Of a stretch of 64,000 bases of DNA, positions 13,101 to 23,219 are shown piece after piece; positions within the stretch are counted from its first letter, which is position 1, and every line of letters starts with the position of its first letter. The notes under the pieces are model-generated. The model had not been told where the DNA came from. It worked only from the letters and a program-made list of their open reading frames with translations, and ran no database searches. The translations under genes were made by a program, and so were the position numbers. The stretch covers positions 18,848,168-18,912,167 of the forward strand of contig OZ038531.1 of the NCBI GenBank assembly GCA_964036665.1, written 5' to 3'. The stretch is from Gordius sp. MW1 (Eukaryota; Nematomorpha; Gordioida; Gordea; Gordiidae).

Positions 13101-14134
13101 TGAAAGTAATTCGCCTCGAAATTGTAACTTTAATTTTTATTATGAAAGAGTTTTTGGGATTTGGTTGGAGAGCGGCGAGTACAACCTGTATAATATGTAC
13201 GACCCGATATTTTATTTATTAAAATAATTTTTGCTTTAAAACCCTAGTTTTTTGCCTATTAAATCACATTTAGTTTCAGGCCAATTATAACTTTGAAAAT
13301 GAACCTTAAATTCTTTTTTTATCTTTGGATAACTATAGATTGTAATATATAGCAAAATTATAAAACTTGACTTATTAAATACCTAAGTTTAAAAGTAATA
13401 TCGCAAAAAACGAACAAACAGTTTTTCTCCTAATACATTTTGAGCTGGCTAATGTTTTAATTTTCTAACTTTAGAACTGCAAAAAATTTATATTAATTTT
13501 AGAATTAATCAGGGTTTAAGGTCTTTCAATCTTCCCCTACCTATAATTTTGTGTATATAAAGCATTTTCTCAGTGAAAGTTAGTTTTCATCGCAAATAAA
13601 CTTCTTACTAAACTAGTTGGGGCATTTATTACAAAATTTCTAGTTTTAAATTAGAAGAAGTTATTATACTAAGTTTATAAGGTTTAAGTATCTGAACTTT
13701 TTATAGATTATTTATAAATTAAATTAACATCTCGTTATTTAGATATTTTGAATTGATTAGTTTTTAGAATATTTTACCATCAAAGTATTTATGGGTCACA
13801 CTTTATTTAATAGTACTGATTTAGACTTTAAAATACTTTTTAGTTGTGCTATTGATAACTTTATAGAAAAACAAATGGTTTATTTGTTTCATTCATTAAA
13901 ACTTGATTTAAATTAATAAATTTGTGCTTTAATATTTATAGCGATATAAATTGCTATGCAATGTATGGTAAAAGAATAATTAATTTCAAATTAATATCAA
14001 AGGTCGATATGGAGAATATGTCATTCCTACCTTACTTTTTACCCGTTCTCAAAACTCTGTTTGCGGATGAAACTTTAGAAATGGAAGAAAGAACGACGAA
14101 GTTAATTAATCGAAAACGCATGGCGGTCGAATGA
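933..14134 (+). CDS. ELAC2: Long-form tRNase Z (ELAC2), 3' part of gene, 11 exons seen
   Basis: ELAC2 is the nuclear/mitochondrial zinc endonuclease that removes 3' trailers from precursor tRNAs. Exons assigned: 933-1101, 6791-6939, 7743-7863, 8524-8614, 9101-~9388, <10157-10490, 11481-11630, 12039-12123, 12304-12500, 12946-13105, 14003-14134. Apart from the junction across the N gap, each join keeps frame with GT-AG borders. Motifs visible in order: VVECPS in the amino domain, GTGSAVP with K-T-R-N (the flexible-arm start), [19 protein letters not shown] (metal-binding HxHxDH), [16 protein letters not shown] and THFSQRY. These are the hallmarks of the catalytic C-terminal beta-lactamase-type half, and no catalytic motif looks broken. 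The N-terminal domain beginning and the start codon lie left of the window. About 20-30 residues are missing where the 200-N gap falls. The family is recognised from its motifs; exon borders are inferred from splice phase. Confidence 0.93.
1152..1536. mobile_element. Short element with CCCGAACCCG ends, likely hAT derivative
   Basis: Left end CAGAGATCAGCTTG, right end GGTCTCTG. These form an imperfect terminal inverted repeat related to the CAGAGGTCAG family at 60146-61110. Internal CCCGAACCCG motifs are shared with that copy. No convincing target duplication is visible. Confidence 0.4.
2008..2607 (+). repeat. Left arm of ~0.6-kb inverted repeat
   Basis: Matches the reverse complement of 4172-4750 with scattered changes; for example, both contain the AAAGGAGTTCACA / TGTGAACTCCTTT pair. 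The central 1.56 kb holds a composite repeat (2608-3812) and a palindromic element (3811-4176). Not coding: short open frames here are not conserved between arms. Confidence 0.75.
2608..3812 (+). mobile_element. Composite satellite-bearing repeat, copy A (1.2 kb)
   Basis: Starts at the hairpin motif CGAGCCTTCGGCCCTCG followed by a GGGAAGG-rich tract. It continues through GGATTCGAACCC-type blocks and a few degenerate satellite monomers. It ends ACGAGCCCATAAATTGCATA followed by GCAATTAA. The same order of blocks occurs in copies at 20.3-24.5, 32.2-34.5, 49.9-51.9 and 55.2-57.4 kb. No coding capacity is seen. Confidence 0.7.
3811..4176. mobile_element. Palindromic MITE-like element
   Basis: The ends read inward as AATATTGGAATAAAAATAAA and its inverted near-match at 4144-4176. 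A second inverted pair, CCGAGTTTGAAAAT / ATTTTCAAACTCGG, lies inside it. No clear target duplication. Confidence 0.55.
4172..4750 (-). repeat. Right arm of ~0.6-kb inverted repeat
   Basis: Inverted partner of 2008-2607. A related diverged copy occurs near 690-830. Together they show a dispersed family inside ELAC2 intron 1. Confidence 0.75.
4751..6790. other. Rest of ELAC2 intron 1; no gene seen
   Basis: AT-rich intron sequence. It contains a lone composite-repeat end near 5276-5325 (ATTGCTATGCAATTTATGGG then TTGTCCGTCC). Long G homopolymers lie between about 6100 and 6360, where one end (CATGGGCTTAGCCAGG) of the CATGGGCGTAGCC family is recognisable. Confidence 0.5.
6791..6939 (+). CDS. ELAC2: ELAC2 exon b
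   Basis: Encodes [14 protein letters not shown], then [18 protein letters not shown]. This matches the ELAC2 segment that carries a CKL-like motif followed by L-G-x-L-K-x-G and D-G-x-V-V. An in-frame stop at 6784-6786 fixes the upstream limit, and AG at 6789-6790 is the acceptor. The donor is GTG|GTATTT, phase 0. Confidence 0.75.
7010..7361 (-). mobile_element. hAT-derivative fragment with CAGAGGTCAGATTT end
   Basis: The right edge AAATCTGACCTCTG is the inverse of the left end of the 60146-61110 element. The interior carries CGGGCGGGC- and GGGCCCGAC-type motifs also typical of it. The left edge is indistinct. It lies in the ELAC2 intron between exons b and c. Confidence 0.45.
7743..7863 (+). 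CDS. ELAC2: ELAC2 exon c
   Basis: Begins [12 protein letters not shown] after a TTTTTAG acceptor and contains [11 protein letters not shown], the conserved V-V-E-C-P motif of long tRNase Z. It ends phase 1 (TTA G|GTGAAA), so the next exon completes an Asp codon. Confidence 0.88.
8524..8614 (+). CDS. ELAC2: ELAC2 exon d
   Basis: Encodes [19 protein letters not shown] and YKNWMAK. This is equivalent to the ELAC2 stretch that ends in a Trp-Met followed by F-G. Acceptor AATAG at 8519-8523, donor AA|GTAAGT (phase 2). Confidence 0.87.
9101..9388 (+). CDS. ELAC2: ELAC2 exon e
   Basis: Opens with [13 protein letters not shown] after CTTTTCTCAG, then [12 protein letters not shown] and a FHLRPACD segment. 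This matches the H-L-V-x-N-E, L-x-P-x-I-x-P-L and L-R-P landmarks of ELAC2. The 3' border is uncertain: GTGAAA (exon end 9371, phase 0) or GTGATT (end 9388, phase 2). The N gap prevents a phase check. Confidence 0.85.
9426..9838. mobile_element. Old copy of CATAAACTACATAGACTG foldback family
   Basis: The left part (TCATGCCCTATGTTCCATGT, then AAATTGTGTGT) resembles the left arm of the element at 62322-62770. The right part (AAAATGGTGGAAAAAG, then GATGAGCAGTTAATATAGGC) resembles its right arm. The interior differs and contains AGATGGCGCTATTT. Confidence 0.5.
9957..10156. other. Assembly gap (200 N)
   Basis: A run of 200 N. It falls between two ELAC2 exons and hides the 5' edge of exon f, and perhaps a further small exon. 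Confidence 1.
10157..10490 (+). CDS. ELAC2: ELAC2 exon f (5' edge in N gap); catalytic core
   Basis: Open in frame from the first base after the gap. Contains [25 protein letters not shown] and the metal-binding [10 protein letters not shown] motif. These are the start of the catalytic metallo-beta-lactamase domain and the Pro/Lys-rich exosite arm. A low-complexity Pro/Ser linker ([10 protein letters not shown]) precedes it. It ends phase 2 at AA|GTAATG. Confidence 0.93.
11175..11311. mobile_element. 137-bp hAT-type MITE in ELAC2 intron
   Basis: Terminal inverted repeats TAGAGTTGTAAAAACAGCT and its partner AGCCGTTTTTGCAACACTA. It is flanked by a perfect 8-bp duplication GTGGAGAC (11167-11174 and 11312-11319). 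Nearly the whole element folds back on itself around GTCGACTAAAC. Single ends of the family occur near 8980 and 54290. Confidence 0.85.
11481..11630 (+). CDS. ELAC2: ELAC2 exon g
   Basis: Encodes ERRLAFQRN and [17 protein letters not shown] (the V-G-P-x-x-L substrate-domain strand). The acceptor is TTTACTAG. The donor GA|GTATCT in phase 2 joins to exon h as GA|A (Glu). The frame runs on past the donor to a stop, so the donor is inferred from phase and homology. Confidence 0.82.
12039..12123 (+). CDS. ELAC2: ELAC2 exon h
   Basis: Encodes [15 protein letters not shown] and [10 protein letters not shown]. The donor GAA|GTGAAT (phase 0) is preferred over the later in-frame GTATTT, because only it keeps the frame and the family spacing between I-E-E and the next exon's V-Y-H. 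The acceptor AAAAAAG is weak. Confidence 0.72.
12304..12500 (+). CDS. ELAC2: ELAC2 exon i
   Basis: Contains [16 protein letters not shown], then [10 protein letters not shown] (the metal-ligand Asp) and [12 protein letters not shown]. It ends AG|GTTTGT in phase 2. Thirty-three bases downstream begins a short hAT-type element (12533-12694). Confidence 0.93.
12533..12694. mobile_element. hAT-type MITE (CATGGGCGTAGCC family) in ELAC2 intron
   Basis: The left end CATGGGCGTAGCC pairs with the right end GGCTACGTTCGTG (decayed). An exact 8-bp duplication, ACTACTAA, lies at 12525-12532 and 12695-12702. The subterminal sequence is G-rich left and C-rich right. It lies 33 bases past exon i. Confidence 0.88.
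12946..13105 (+). CDS. ELAC2: ELAC2 exon j
   Basis: Completes the H-S-T motif (AG|C) and reads [28 protein letters not shown] (the last metal-binding His) and GIAFDNMK. Donor AAA|GTAATT, phase 0. Confidence 0.93.
14003..14134 (+). CDS. ELAC2: ELAC2 exon k (last) and stop
   Basis: Begins [17 protein letters not shown] after an AAAG acceptor. It reads on through [12 protein letters not shown] to a TGA. This is the usual ELAC2 ending (leucine-rich segment, then E-M-E-E-R) with a short basic tail. Confidence 0.88.
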   Translation, partial: VDMENMSFLPYFLPVLKTLFADETLEMEERTTKLINRKRMAVE

Positions 14135-14225
14135 AATTTTTACCATTTTGTATGCGTTGTTATAGCTTGTTATAAAATTTGCGTTGAAAACACGTCTTTT
14201 AAAATCATGCTCAATTCCCTTGTAA

Positions 14226-14231
14226 AATAAA
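14226..14231 (+). promoter_or_regulatory. Candidate polyadenylation signal of ELAC2
   Basis: AATAAA about 90 bases after the ELAC2 stop codon, at a normal distance for a short 3' untranslated region. No transcript evidence is available here. Confidence 0.45.
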
Positions 14232-14546
14232 GGTGAAAAAAATATCGGTTCGAATCCACATTTGATTAAATTTGCGAAAATTTGCTTTATTATTTGCAGG
14301 AATTTATTAAATTGTGATATTTATGATGATTTAGAAGATTTTGACCCTCGTAAGCAATATTTTTATGGGTGTTTTTTCGGAAATATTACAGGGTGTTAAA
14401 AATAAATTAAAACTAATATAATATTTTGTAAAAAAATTCTGATGTTATAGGATATGTAAATGGCGCTACTAATTTTGATAGTTCAAATTCACAATAAAAT
14501 TTTTGCGCAATGGCCATAATTAAGTTATCATTTTAACTCAATAAAT

Positions 14547-14719
14547 CATGGGCGTAGCCGGCGGAAGGGGGGGGGAGAAAGGGACGGCTGCCCCCCTCTA
14601 AATCTAAAAATTTGTTGAATTTATTAAAAGTATGGCTAAAATTTAAAAAAAATTGGTCATTTTGCCCCTTTCTAAATCATGATTGCCCCCCTCTAATTCC
14701 AATGCTGGCTACGCCCATG
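14547..14719. mobile_element. hAT-type MITE (CATGGGCGTAGCC family)
   Basis: CATGGGCGTAGCC ... GGCTACGCCCATG. The flanks CAATAAAT / CAATGAGT match at 6 of 8, consistent with a decayed duplication. The interior is close to the 12533 and 35660 copies. Confidence 0.8.
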
Positions 14720-15280
14720 CAATGAGTTAGTTTTAGATTATTTAGATAATTGGGTTTTGTGAAAAGCAACAACAGCTTTTTTAAGTAAAATTTTACTTAA
14801 TAAGAAGTGGAGCATAATTGAAAAAAATTAGAAGTGGTTCATGATTAAACTAACAACTCTACTCTTTTTTAAAAAAGTTTATTGCTTTTAATGATATTTT
14901 AACATTCCCCGTTTTCTGTAGGATGATTATTCACTTAATAATGCCCTTAAAATTCAGGATTTCAAGAGCCTTAATCAAGTATTATATAATTTTACATGGA
15001 TTCTAGTATTAAATTACAAACACTTAATTAAGGTTAATGAATGACTACTCAAAATATATGTTAATGTTTTGTCTCATGTTTAGTGCAATTTTAATTTAAT
15101 TAATGTGAGACACTCATTATAGACCCTAATATTTATTCCCCTGCCTTTCAATTGTTAATTATTCTCAATTCGGCTAACAATATTTTTTATTATTTTATAA
15201 AATAAGTAACGATGTGTTCGCTTAACTTTAAATAATGAGATCGTGTCAATTGCTCTGCAATTTATGGGTTTAATAACTAC

Positions 15281-15345
15281 ATGGGCGTAGCCAGGATTGG
15301 AATTAGAGGGGGGCAATGGTTTAGGGAGGGGCAAATTGATAATTT
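15281..15345 (+). mobile_element. Truncated end of CATGGGCGTAGCC family
   Basis: Only one end is present (CATGGGCGTAGCCAGGATTG followed by a G-rich stretch). No right end was found nearby. Confidence 0.5.
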
Positions 15346-15629
15346 TTTGAGATTTTAACCATAATTATATTTAATTTAAAGAATTTTTGGGATTAGAGTA
15401 GTGATGATCAAAACCTAGGTTTTGTATCTATTAAAAACACGATTAAACATATTCAAATTACTAATTTAAAATGATTCAAAATGAGAGAGTTATAATCTAC
15501 AAGAAGGGTTTATTTACTTATATTTATCCGGTAATAATACGATATTTATATAATCTATAAGAAGCCTAATTCCAATAAATCGCGCAATTTCAAAAATTAG
15601 AATGCTAAATTATTTATATGCGAGAAACT

Positions 15630-16240
15630 ACTAATGTTTGCTTACTAGCACCATCTGCGCTTGTAAGCGGCATTTTACAGAGAGAGAAGGTGGGAATTAG
15701 CCAACCACAACACCATCCTCTTCAAGATAACATCCTCCGTTCCGAGTGTTGATCTCTCTCAGCACAGAAAGCTAACTTTTTTCTTCCAGTAGCTTGTTCG
15801 GGCACACGTATCGACCTACATTGAACGTTTTTTGGGAAGATGTAATTTCATGGCTAACGATTGACTACGCATATCTGGGCGTCGGTGGGTTCGGGATACT
15901 CTACCCGTTGTTTTCATTTCACGCAACCCAATGAAATTGCCATGCCCCCAAGTAAGCAATCTCTCAGCTAGGAATACACAGAAACATCTTCGCCACCCCA
16001 GGTCGCATAGGCCATTCCTCCACGAGAGCTGTTAACTCCTCTACCACGCGGGTACGGATACTTCCGTAAAATTATCAGCGACTACGCTATACCTAATGTT
16101 GTGAAGGGCGCCCTACGGTCTGCTGAGGTGTTAGTGTAGTCTTAATAAAATAAAATAGCCAACCCAGAGTTGTTATTCTCTTTTTCTTGTGAAGACATTC
16201 AGTGTGGGTGTGTTGCAAACCGACCACTAGTGTATTATTT
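15630..16240. repeat. GC-richer block, possible solo LTR
   Basis: Composition is clearly less AT-rich than its surroundings. Its edges TGTTTGC and GCAAACC are near-inverse, and AATAAAATAAAATAG lies toward its right end, as in many LTRs. No convincing 4-6-bp target duplication and no retroviral-type coding region are adjacent, so promoter or exon sequence of an unseen gene is an alternative. Confidence 0.25.
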
Positions 16241-17769
16241 TTTCATAGAGATCCTGATGGACCATTAGGTATATGCTTAAAGGGTGTTAGAAGTACCCCC
16301 TCCCCCCTGGCCTTATTTCATTCATCAATGTGATGGCTTTATGTACAGCGTTTTTCTTTATGTTTCAACATCTTGACTCCCCCCCCCCTTCCCGCACACT
16401 AGTAGGAGAGTAAAGGGTGATAAAGCTTTTGAAAGAGAACGCCCATTCTCTCTCGTTCCTTCGCATGCAACTTACTCTCTCCCTTACCATGTATATGTTT
16501 TCGCCACTCTTGCAATGGACTTTGCCCTTTTTTATAATTTAGTGGTTTTGTAGATTTTTTTGCCAATTTTTTTTATAAAAAACTGGAGTTATTGTTAAGG
16601 CCTTGACGTGTGATGGGCTTTTGCTAATGAAGAAAGGTAAATGAACTTATATTGAATACACTTCTTTTTTTCATCTATTCCTAATAATTGTTTAATAATA
16701 ATTATCATTTATTTATATAAAAAATAATTTTGGCTTAAGATATCCCTCTAAATAATTAACATAAATTTAATAATATTAAATTAAAAATTTTCTCATCTAA
16801 TCGGTTCTTATTTTTTTAATACATTAAACAATCACCTTATTAATCAAGAATTTAAACATTTAAAAATTTTTAAATTAATTTAATAGTTTTGAAAAATCTT
16901 AAAATTTGTTTTCATAATCATTCCCGTAATATAAATTAAAAACTAATATAAGAAATAAATTGAATAAAGAGGTTTTGGTCAATAACAATCAATTTACCTT
17001 CCTCACTAGTTTATAAATTTGAACGAACGTCAATAAATTAATATTATACATAATATAGATGGCGCTATATGATATTTATTTTAGAATGTTATTTTTGATA
17101 TCTAACCAATTCAATATTTTTTTATTTACTTTTTTAAGTTATTTAATTTAGAAATTCACTAATATCTATGTAATTACTAATTTACCATGTTAACATTAAA
17201 ATGGCGGAAAAAAGGGACACTAATAAAAAATTCAAATTTTGGAAAAAGCTTAGCAATTAATATAACTTAGCAATATTTTTAAAATACTTTGTATTAAATT
17301 TTTATATCTTATCAATATAATTAATTTTTAATATTATTTGTTTAGGACAACTTAATATATAACTTTTTTTTATTCTTTTAGATGTCAAAACATAATTTTG
17401 AGGAAATAATTAAATATATAAAGGAGGGACTGATGCCTATTATATATGATAAGAATCAGAGGGCCTATCTCAAAAGAAATGCAGCTCTTTTTACTATTAA
17501 AAATTAGCAATTGTATCACAAAAGAGTGAAAAATAGGAGGTATTAAAAAAGATTAAAAAATTATACACTCTGAGTGAAAGAGAGGTTAAAAATGGGGGGG
17601 GGGCAAATCACCATATTCCCTCTGGGTAAGGGAGAGGGTAAAAAAATTCGATTCACACACTGGCCAGTGGTCATCTTTTCTATTGGTCAGCAGTTTAGTA
17701 AAAAAGGGTTGGTATATATTTTAATTATTTGAAACTATAATAATGGTAACGAATAAATAAATCACGCAT

Positions 17770-18130
17770 TTATATATCAACTAGATGAACCCGGCAAACG
17801 TTGTTTTGCCATTTACCCGGGTGTATTAAATTATGTTGGAATTTTAGGGCATATATGATGATAAAGCGGTTATTGAAGTAAAAATAAAGTTTGATGTCTA
17901 TATGTTCTACTTCTATTGTTCTATTTCCATATACAGTGTAACGCGTACGAATACTCGAAAACTACTAGACCGATTTGGCTCGAACAAATCTTAAAACATG
18001 CTCCGGAGTGTCAGGAATAAACTGTGAAATTTTGAGCCAAATCGGTCTGGTAGTTTTCCAAAATTGGTGGCGGCATATATACATACAAACACACATAGTT
18101 TCATTTTTATATATAAGATATAGATTGTAA
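17770..18130. repeat. Interspersed repeat with ACCCGGCAAACGTTGTTTTG
   Basis: Contains CCCGGCAAACGTTGTTTTGCC, an internal inverted pair (CTAGACCGATTTGGCT / AGCCAAATCGGTCTGG) and a TATATATAAGATATAGATT-like tail. This phrase set resembles retroposon-type repeats I recall from arthropod genomes. The family is not determined here. Confidence 0.35.
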
Positions 18131-18589
18131 ATAACGATAAACATTAAAGTTAATTATCTTCGTGTATTCTTTTTCTTTCTCTTGAACCTTGTGCGTATCT
18201 CTCTTTCAATGTAAATGAATTTGTTTCGCTACAGCAGTCAGCAGCCGGTCAAAAATAGTATAAATACATAAGGGCCAAATAATAATAAAACAAAAGAAAT
18301 TTCCAATCATACTTTGGCCCGTGCTCAATTTTTCCATTGGTTAGTATATTTATACAATCTAAAATACATAAAATTCATACAATTATCCCTCTTTGTCCAT
18401 AAAAGAACTATTAAGAAAATATAAGGTGTGTCCATAGATAGGCAGGGAATTGAAAAATGTGTTATAAAAATATAACACAATGTAGATGGCAGCATCTATT
18501 TAAATACACATGCATTAATTCTATCAAATAAAATGATAATTTATTAGAGATTAAAGATTTATAGATTATATACGTAATATGCTATTAAA

Positions 18590-18720
18590 AAATTTATTTG
18601 AAATTTAGTTATATTTTAGCAATATGTCAAAGAATTTAAATGATTGAGGGGGAAAATGGGCGCATTAATTATCTAAAAGTATTAAATATTTTAGATATAA
18701 TAAACACAAAAAACATCATA
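18590..18720 (+). repeat. Direct repeat, copy 1
   Basis: About 125 bases (TATTTTAGCAATATGTCAAA ... AACACAAAAAACATCATAT) recur nearly identically at 19700-19825. Confidence 0.75.
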
Positions 18721-19699
18721 TTTTGGGGACGCTGTCCATTCTTAGTCATGGTATAAAACCATCTAAAAGTAATTTTTACACTATCACATTAGCAAGGCAC
18801 CGCCAAAAACTCTTTTCAATCAAGATTTAATCAAAAACTTAAAACTATCATTAATTTAAAAAATCCATTAAACTTTGTTATAATTATAAGGTAAGCAAGG
18901 GCTTGATATGGCTTCGCCGAATTTATGTTAAAACTTTCTAAATTAGTTTTGCCTCTGTTGAACTAATATAAAACTTTGACTTAGTAGAAAGTTGTAATTA
19001 TATGGAAAATACCTGGGCTAAGAAGCCATATAAAATTAACTCCTGTAGCGCCGCTCCTTAACAAGACTGCTTATAATAAATCTCCCCTATCGTAAAAAGG
19101 GCGGGAGAGAGAGAAGGGAAGAGGGGGTATATAAAACAAAAACGCGTGGGTTATAATAAATCAGGGTAGGTAAAAAATAATAAATAATAGCAAGTAAACA
19201 AGATGGAATTAATATGCGTCATAAAGGGGGAGAGAGGGAGTGAAGGGGTAAGCTTTATGGTTAGTTGTTTTTTATAGTTATCAAGGTCACGACAACATAA
19301 CCTATTATTGGGTTGTCGAGCGGTGAAGCGGGGTTGAGGGATGATCTCTCTCCCTTTCTCCATCTCCTCCACTCCCGCTTCCTAATAATACCAAATTCCG
19401 CGGGAAACAGTTGTATTAATTTATATTTAGGTAGACAAAATTTTTACTTAACCCTCCATCGTACCTATGGGGTCTGACAGACCCCGGAAATCTTAGTTTT
19501 TTAGATACTATTTATATTTTTTTAAAGATTTTAAAAATGTAGGGCATGTTTTATAAAATTATAAATTAATGGTTCATAGGCACGTGTTAATATCTTGTTT
19601 AATTTTGGCAGGGATTTTATATCATCTTACCGAATGTTTATTTTTAATCTATACGAAATAAGATGTAATCATATATCTGCATTGAAAAGAGCGTTAAAG

Positions 19700-19825
19700 G
19701 GTAATATATTAGTTATATTTTAGCAATATGTCAAAGAATTTAAATGATTGAGGGGAAAAATGGGCGCATTAATTATCTAAAAGTATTAAAAATTTTAGAT
19801 ATAATAAACACAAAAAACATCATAT
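19700..19825 (+). repeat. Direct repeat, copy 2
   Basis: Nearly identical to 18590-18720, 1.1 kb apart in the same orientation. Confidence 0.75.
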
Positions 19826-20088
19826 AATAATTAATATAAAATCAACTAAAAGTACCACCTATTTTGGAATTAAAATGTTTTAAAAGTAGGTCTTAATGTA
19901 AAAATAATTTGATTTCTTTATTACGATTTAAATTCTGGCTTCATACGTTTAATGAAATTGGGATTAATTTTTTCGAAGACCTATGATGTAAAAATTTCAA
20001 ACAGATTTGAATTTTTCTATATTAAATTGCATTGAAATATAGAAGCTTAATTAAAATATTATTAAGTTCTCAGTGAACAAACACGGCT

Positions 20089-20330
20089 AATTTACCATTT
20101 TATTGAGAAATAAAGATTAATTTATTGAGAAATAAAGATTAATAATTCAATTCTATTATAGGTACAAGCATAAAATTTGATAATAAAAATAGCAAGTTAT
20201 TACATAAATTGTAGGAGGTAACAGCTGAACAAGATAAAATTTCTTTAAATAAAAATTAATAATTCAATTCTATTATAGGTACAAGTATAAAAATTAATAA
20301 TAAAAATAGCAAGTTATTAATAATAGTGAT
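20089..20330 (+). repeat. Short tandem duplication, ~115-bp period
   Basis: The block AATTCAATTCTATTATAGGT ... AATAGCAAGTTATTA occurs twice in tandem. A smaller duplication, TTTATTGAGAAATAAAGATT, occurs in front. Confidence 0.65.
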
Positions 20331-20613
20331 TATGGGTCTAACAAACATTATATTATAAAACATCACAATGTTAAGAATTTGCAGAATTGTTGGGAGAAAT
20401 TTTTTGTTGAATTTGAACAATTTTTAATTGAAAAAATCAAAAATTTGGCCAATGGTCATTTTTTCTCCATTGGTCAGTACCAACAGATACTCTATAAGTC
20501 AATGATAGCCAAAAAAACGGAAAAAAAAAATTTGATGCTCATTTTGGCCAATGGTCATTTTTTCCATTGGTCAGCAGCCAGGACACGGTAAAAGTGGATA
20601 TAAATTCATAAAT

Positions 20614-23218
20614 TAGGGTTGGATATTTTCCCGGGAATTTTCATTAGGGGAAATTACCCGGAAATTTTGGGGAAAATAATGGGAAAAGCGAAAATTTAGG
20701 GGAAAAAACATTAAATTAAGGGGAAATAACGAGCTAGATAGATAAATTAGTATAAAAAATGTTAAGGGGTATGATTAAAACTACTTGAATTTATTTGTCG
20801 AACAATATAAAGAAGCAAATACAAGCAATCACAATAAAATATAAATCATAGTTATAAATTTTTAATATCGGAATCTTCATTGAGGGAAGACATTGACTCA
20901 TCAGAGGATGATAACAAAAATGTTTTTTGTGGATAAAAATTTACAGTTTCATTCAACTGCATGTTATGCCTGATGGATACTAATTTCTTTATTTTCACAT
21001 TTTTAATCCGATTGCGCGATTTGGAATGAACATTTCCAAAAGTAGACCATATTCTTTCGGTTGAGGCACTGGTCGCTGGGATAGAAAAGAGGCGTATAGC
21101 GACTGCCGACAGGGGTTGATCTATACACAACCCTTTCCACCATGTTAGGGGGGAAGTGTATTCTGCACTTTCCCATATAAACCTTTCAGCGAATAAGCCG
21201 TCTTTGGCGCTCGGCCAAATTCGCAACAACTTTGCCTATATTTAATTCTGCGTCTTCTGATACTAACTTAATTGCTTGGATTACGTCACCTATTTCATTG
21301 TGGGTTAAATGATGTCCACAATAACGGGGGTCAAGCAAGTTTGCCGCCATATGAAATTGTTTGCAGCAAAATAATTTCTTGATACATTTTTTGATGATAT
21401 TTGAATCGATAAGGCTAAATTCTTGAATACAATTTTCATCGAAATGAGTTTTAATAACATGGAAGGCTTCAACAACATCCGATAAAAGTCCGCTATCGCT
21501 TTCAATTGCCGATATTTTTGTTAAAATTATCTGTAAAAAGATAATAATTTTCTTAACTTGCACCCAAAATCCATCATTGTCTAGCAATATTTGTCTTTTT
21601 CTTCTATCGCTGAAGCTATCACTTATAGCTAGCTCCTGTAATTCATCTTTATTGCATAGAAGACTCTCTAACATTAATGCAACACCACCCCATCTTGTAG
21701 GGCAAGGAATTTTCAAAGTTACCATACGATTTTTTAATGTTTGTCTTTGTTTAAATGTGGAATATAAAATTCCACTGAATTTAATGTACTTTATAAGCCT
21801 TTTGGCTTTTGCTACAATGGTTTGTATTGAGACAATTTTATTGCAAACATCCTTAATCAGTAAATTAAGGCCATGAGCCGCGCAGCCGAAACATTCAATG
21901 GAAGGGTGTTCCAGTTTCACCAGTTCCCAAGCTTTTTTTATATTCTTGGCATTGTCAGTCACAATCGCAATAAACTTTTGAGATCCAATTTCTTGCATTA
22001 CTTTTAAAAATTCCCCTGATATGTATTCACCCGTATGGGCATTTGACCCAGTATCAATAGATTTAAAAAAAAATTGGTTTTGGGGTCATAATAATGAAGT
22101 TTATTATTGATTCTCCCCTAATATTGGTCCACCCATCGCTGACAAGGGTCAAGTTTGAGGCTGACTTTAATTTTTCATTCACAATCATTGTAATCTTGTC
22201 AAATTGTTAAGTCAACAATGGACCTCCTATTGCCTTTCTGGAAGGAAGTTTGTAGGAGGGCTTTATACACTTAAAGAACTCCTTCCAATATGGATTCTCA
22301 ATGATACGAAAAGGGCAATTAGACATAAAAATAGCTAATGCTAACTTTTCATCTAACTTCTCTTGCTGAGACTGGGACATACTATCAAAATATTTTATAA
22401 TATTGGATGTTGATTGTTTCGGGTCACATGAAGCAGATGTTTGTTCTAGAGGGCATTTTTGAGGCATTACCTCACAAATTGATGATTGTGGAGAGGGCGG
22501 GGGCATTAAGTAAACTTCTTGACAATTTTTTGAACTAATAAAATCAGGGCATTTAGCTATATGACTAGCCATTTTTGTTGAATTTGGAAAGGTGTATTTT
22601 AAATTGCAATAATTGCAAATGGCTATGAAGCCCTTTTTATTTGATGCTACATGTTTGGAAAAGTGTTTGTATATATCAGATGTTTTTCTTGGCATCTATT
22701 AATCAAAGAAACTAAGTTAATTATTATTTAAGTTTGTTTAAATAGAATCAGAGTATATAAATGTAGTTAAATTTTCATTAAAATATACAAGTTTAAATTG
22801 AGTTGATTTAAATATGACAATTAATTAGTCAAAAATTTAGATGTTAATATAAGCATTGATTGCATAGCAATTAAAAATCTACATTACTTAAATTTGAGTT
22901 GATGAAATTTAGTTTCAGTCTGGCAATGTAAATTGACTTAAATCTGCAAAATATTATGATATGATATCTATAATCATAATTAAATTTACCTTATGAATAT
23001 AATATTTGAAAATCCAGATGAATATAAAACTTGATTTTTAGTTGATGAAAGTTAGTATCAGATTCAGAATAAATGTATAAAAGCTGCAAAATATAAATTA
23101 TATTTATAAAAATGTGTTAATTACCTTACTTACAAGGGAAAAAACATTTTTCCCCATGGAAGTTTCCCGGAAAAAAACGGGAATTTTCCCCGGGAAAATT
23201 CACATTGTGCCATCCCTA
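20614..23218 (-). mobile_element. hAT-superfamily DNA transposon, 2.6 kb, defective
   Basis: Ends TAGGGTTGGAT (left) and ATCCCTA (right; reads TAGGGATGG inward), with CCCGGGAATTTTC-type subterminal sequence both sides. The flanks TTCATAAAT / TTCATAAT are a near-perfect 8-bp target duplication. Undisturbed copies of the same host repeat at 32815-32840 and 32920-32945 read through as GATATAAATTCATAATAG, giving the empty site. It carries the transposase pseudogene 20852-22695. Confidence 0.88.
20852..22695 (-). pseudogene. hAT transposase (BED finger, DUF659-like), disrupted
   Basis: Starts at 22695 (MPRKTSDIYKHF). The BED-type zinc finger shows CNYCNLKY ... HIAKC. The middle shows LTLVSDGWTN (DUF659-type catalytic region) and ECFGCAAHGLNLL with a downstream CPTRW. 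The C-terminus shows IPATSASTERIWSTFG, the hAT dimerisation motif. Three lesions: an in-frame TAA at 22207-22209; a run of nine A (22065-22073) that shifts frame, where one base fewer would restore it; and a frameshift near 21205-21212 before the C-terminal part. The lesions are homopolymer- or point-type, so the copy is fairly young but not encoding intact protein as assembled. Confidence 0.88.
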
Positions 23219-23219
23219 T

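Larger units (their letters stand above)
14232..20340. other. Intergenic, no gene recognised
   Basis: AT-rich, with no credible exon. It contains MITE copies (14547, 15281), a GC-richer block (15630-16240), an old foldback-type fragment with AGATGGCGCTATAT (16990-17215), degenerate satellite pieces (17640-17700, 18220-18350), a widespread-type interspersed repeat (17770-18130) and a direct repeat pair (18590-18720, 19700-19825). Confidence 0.6.
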
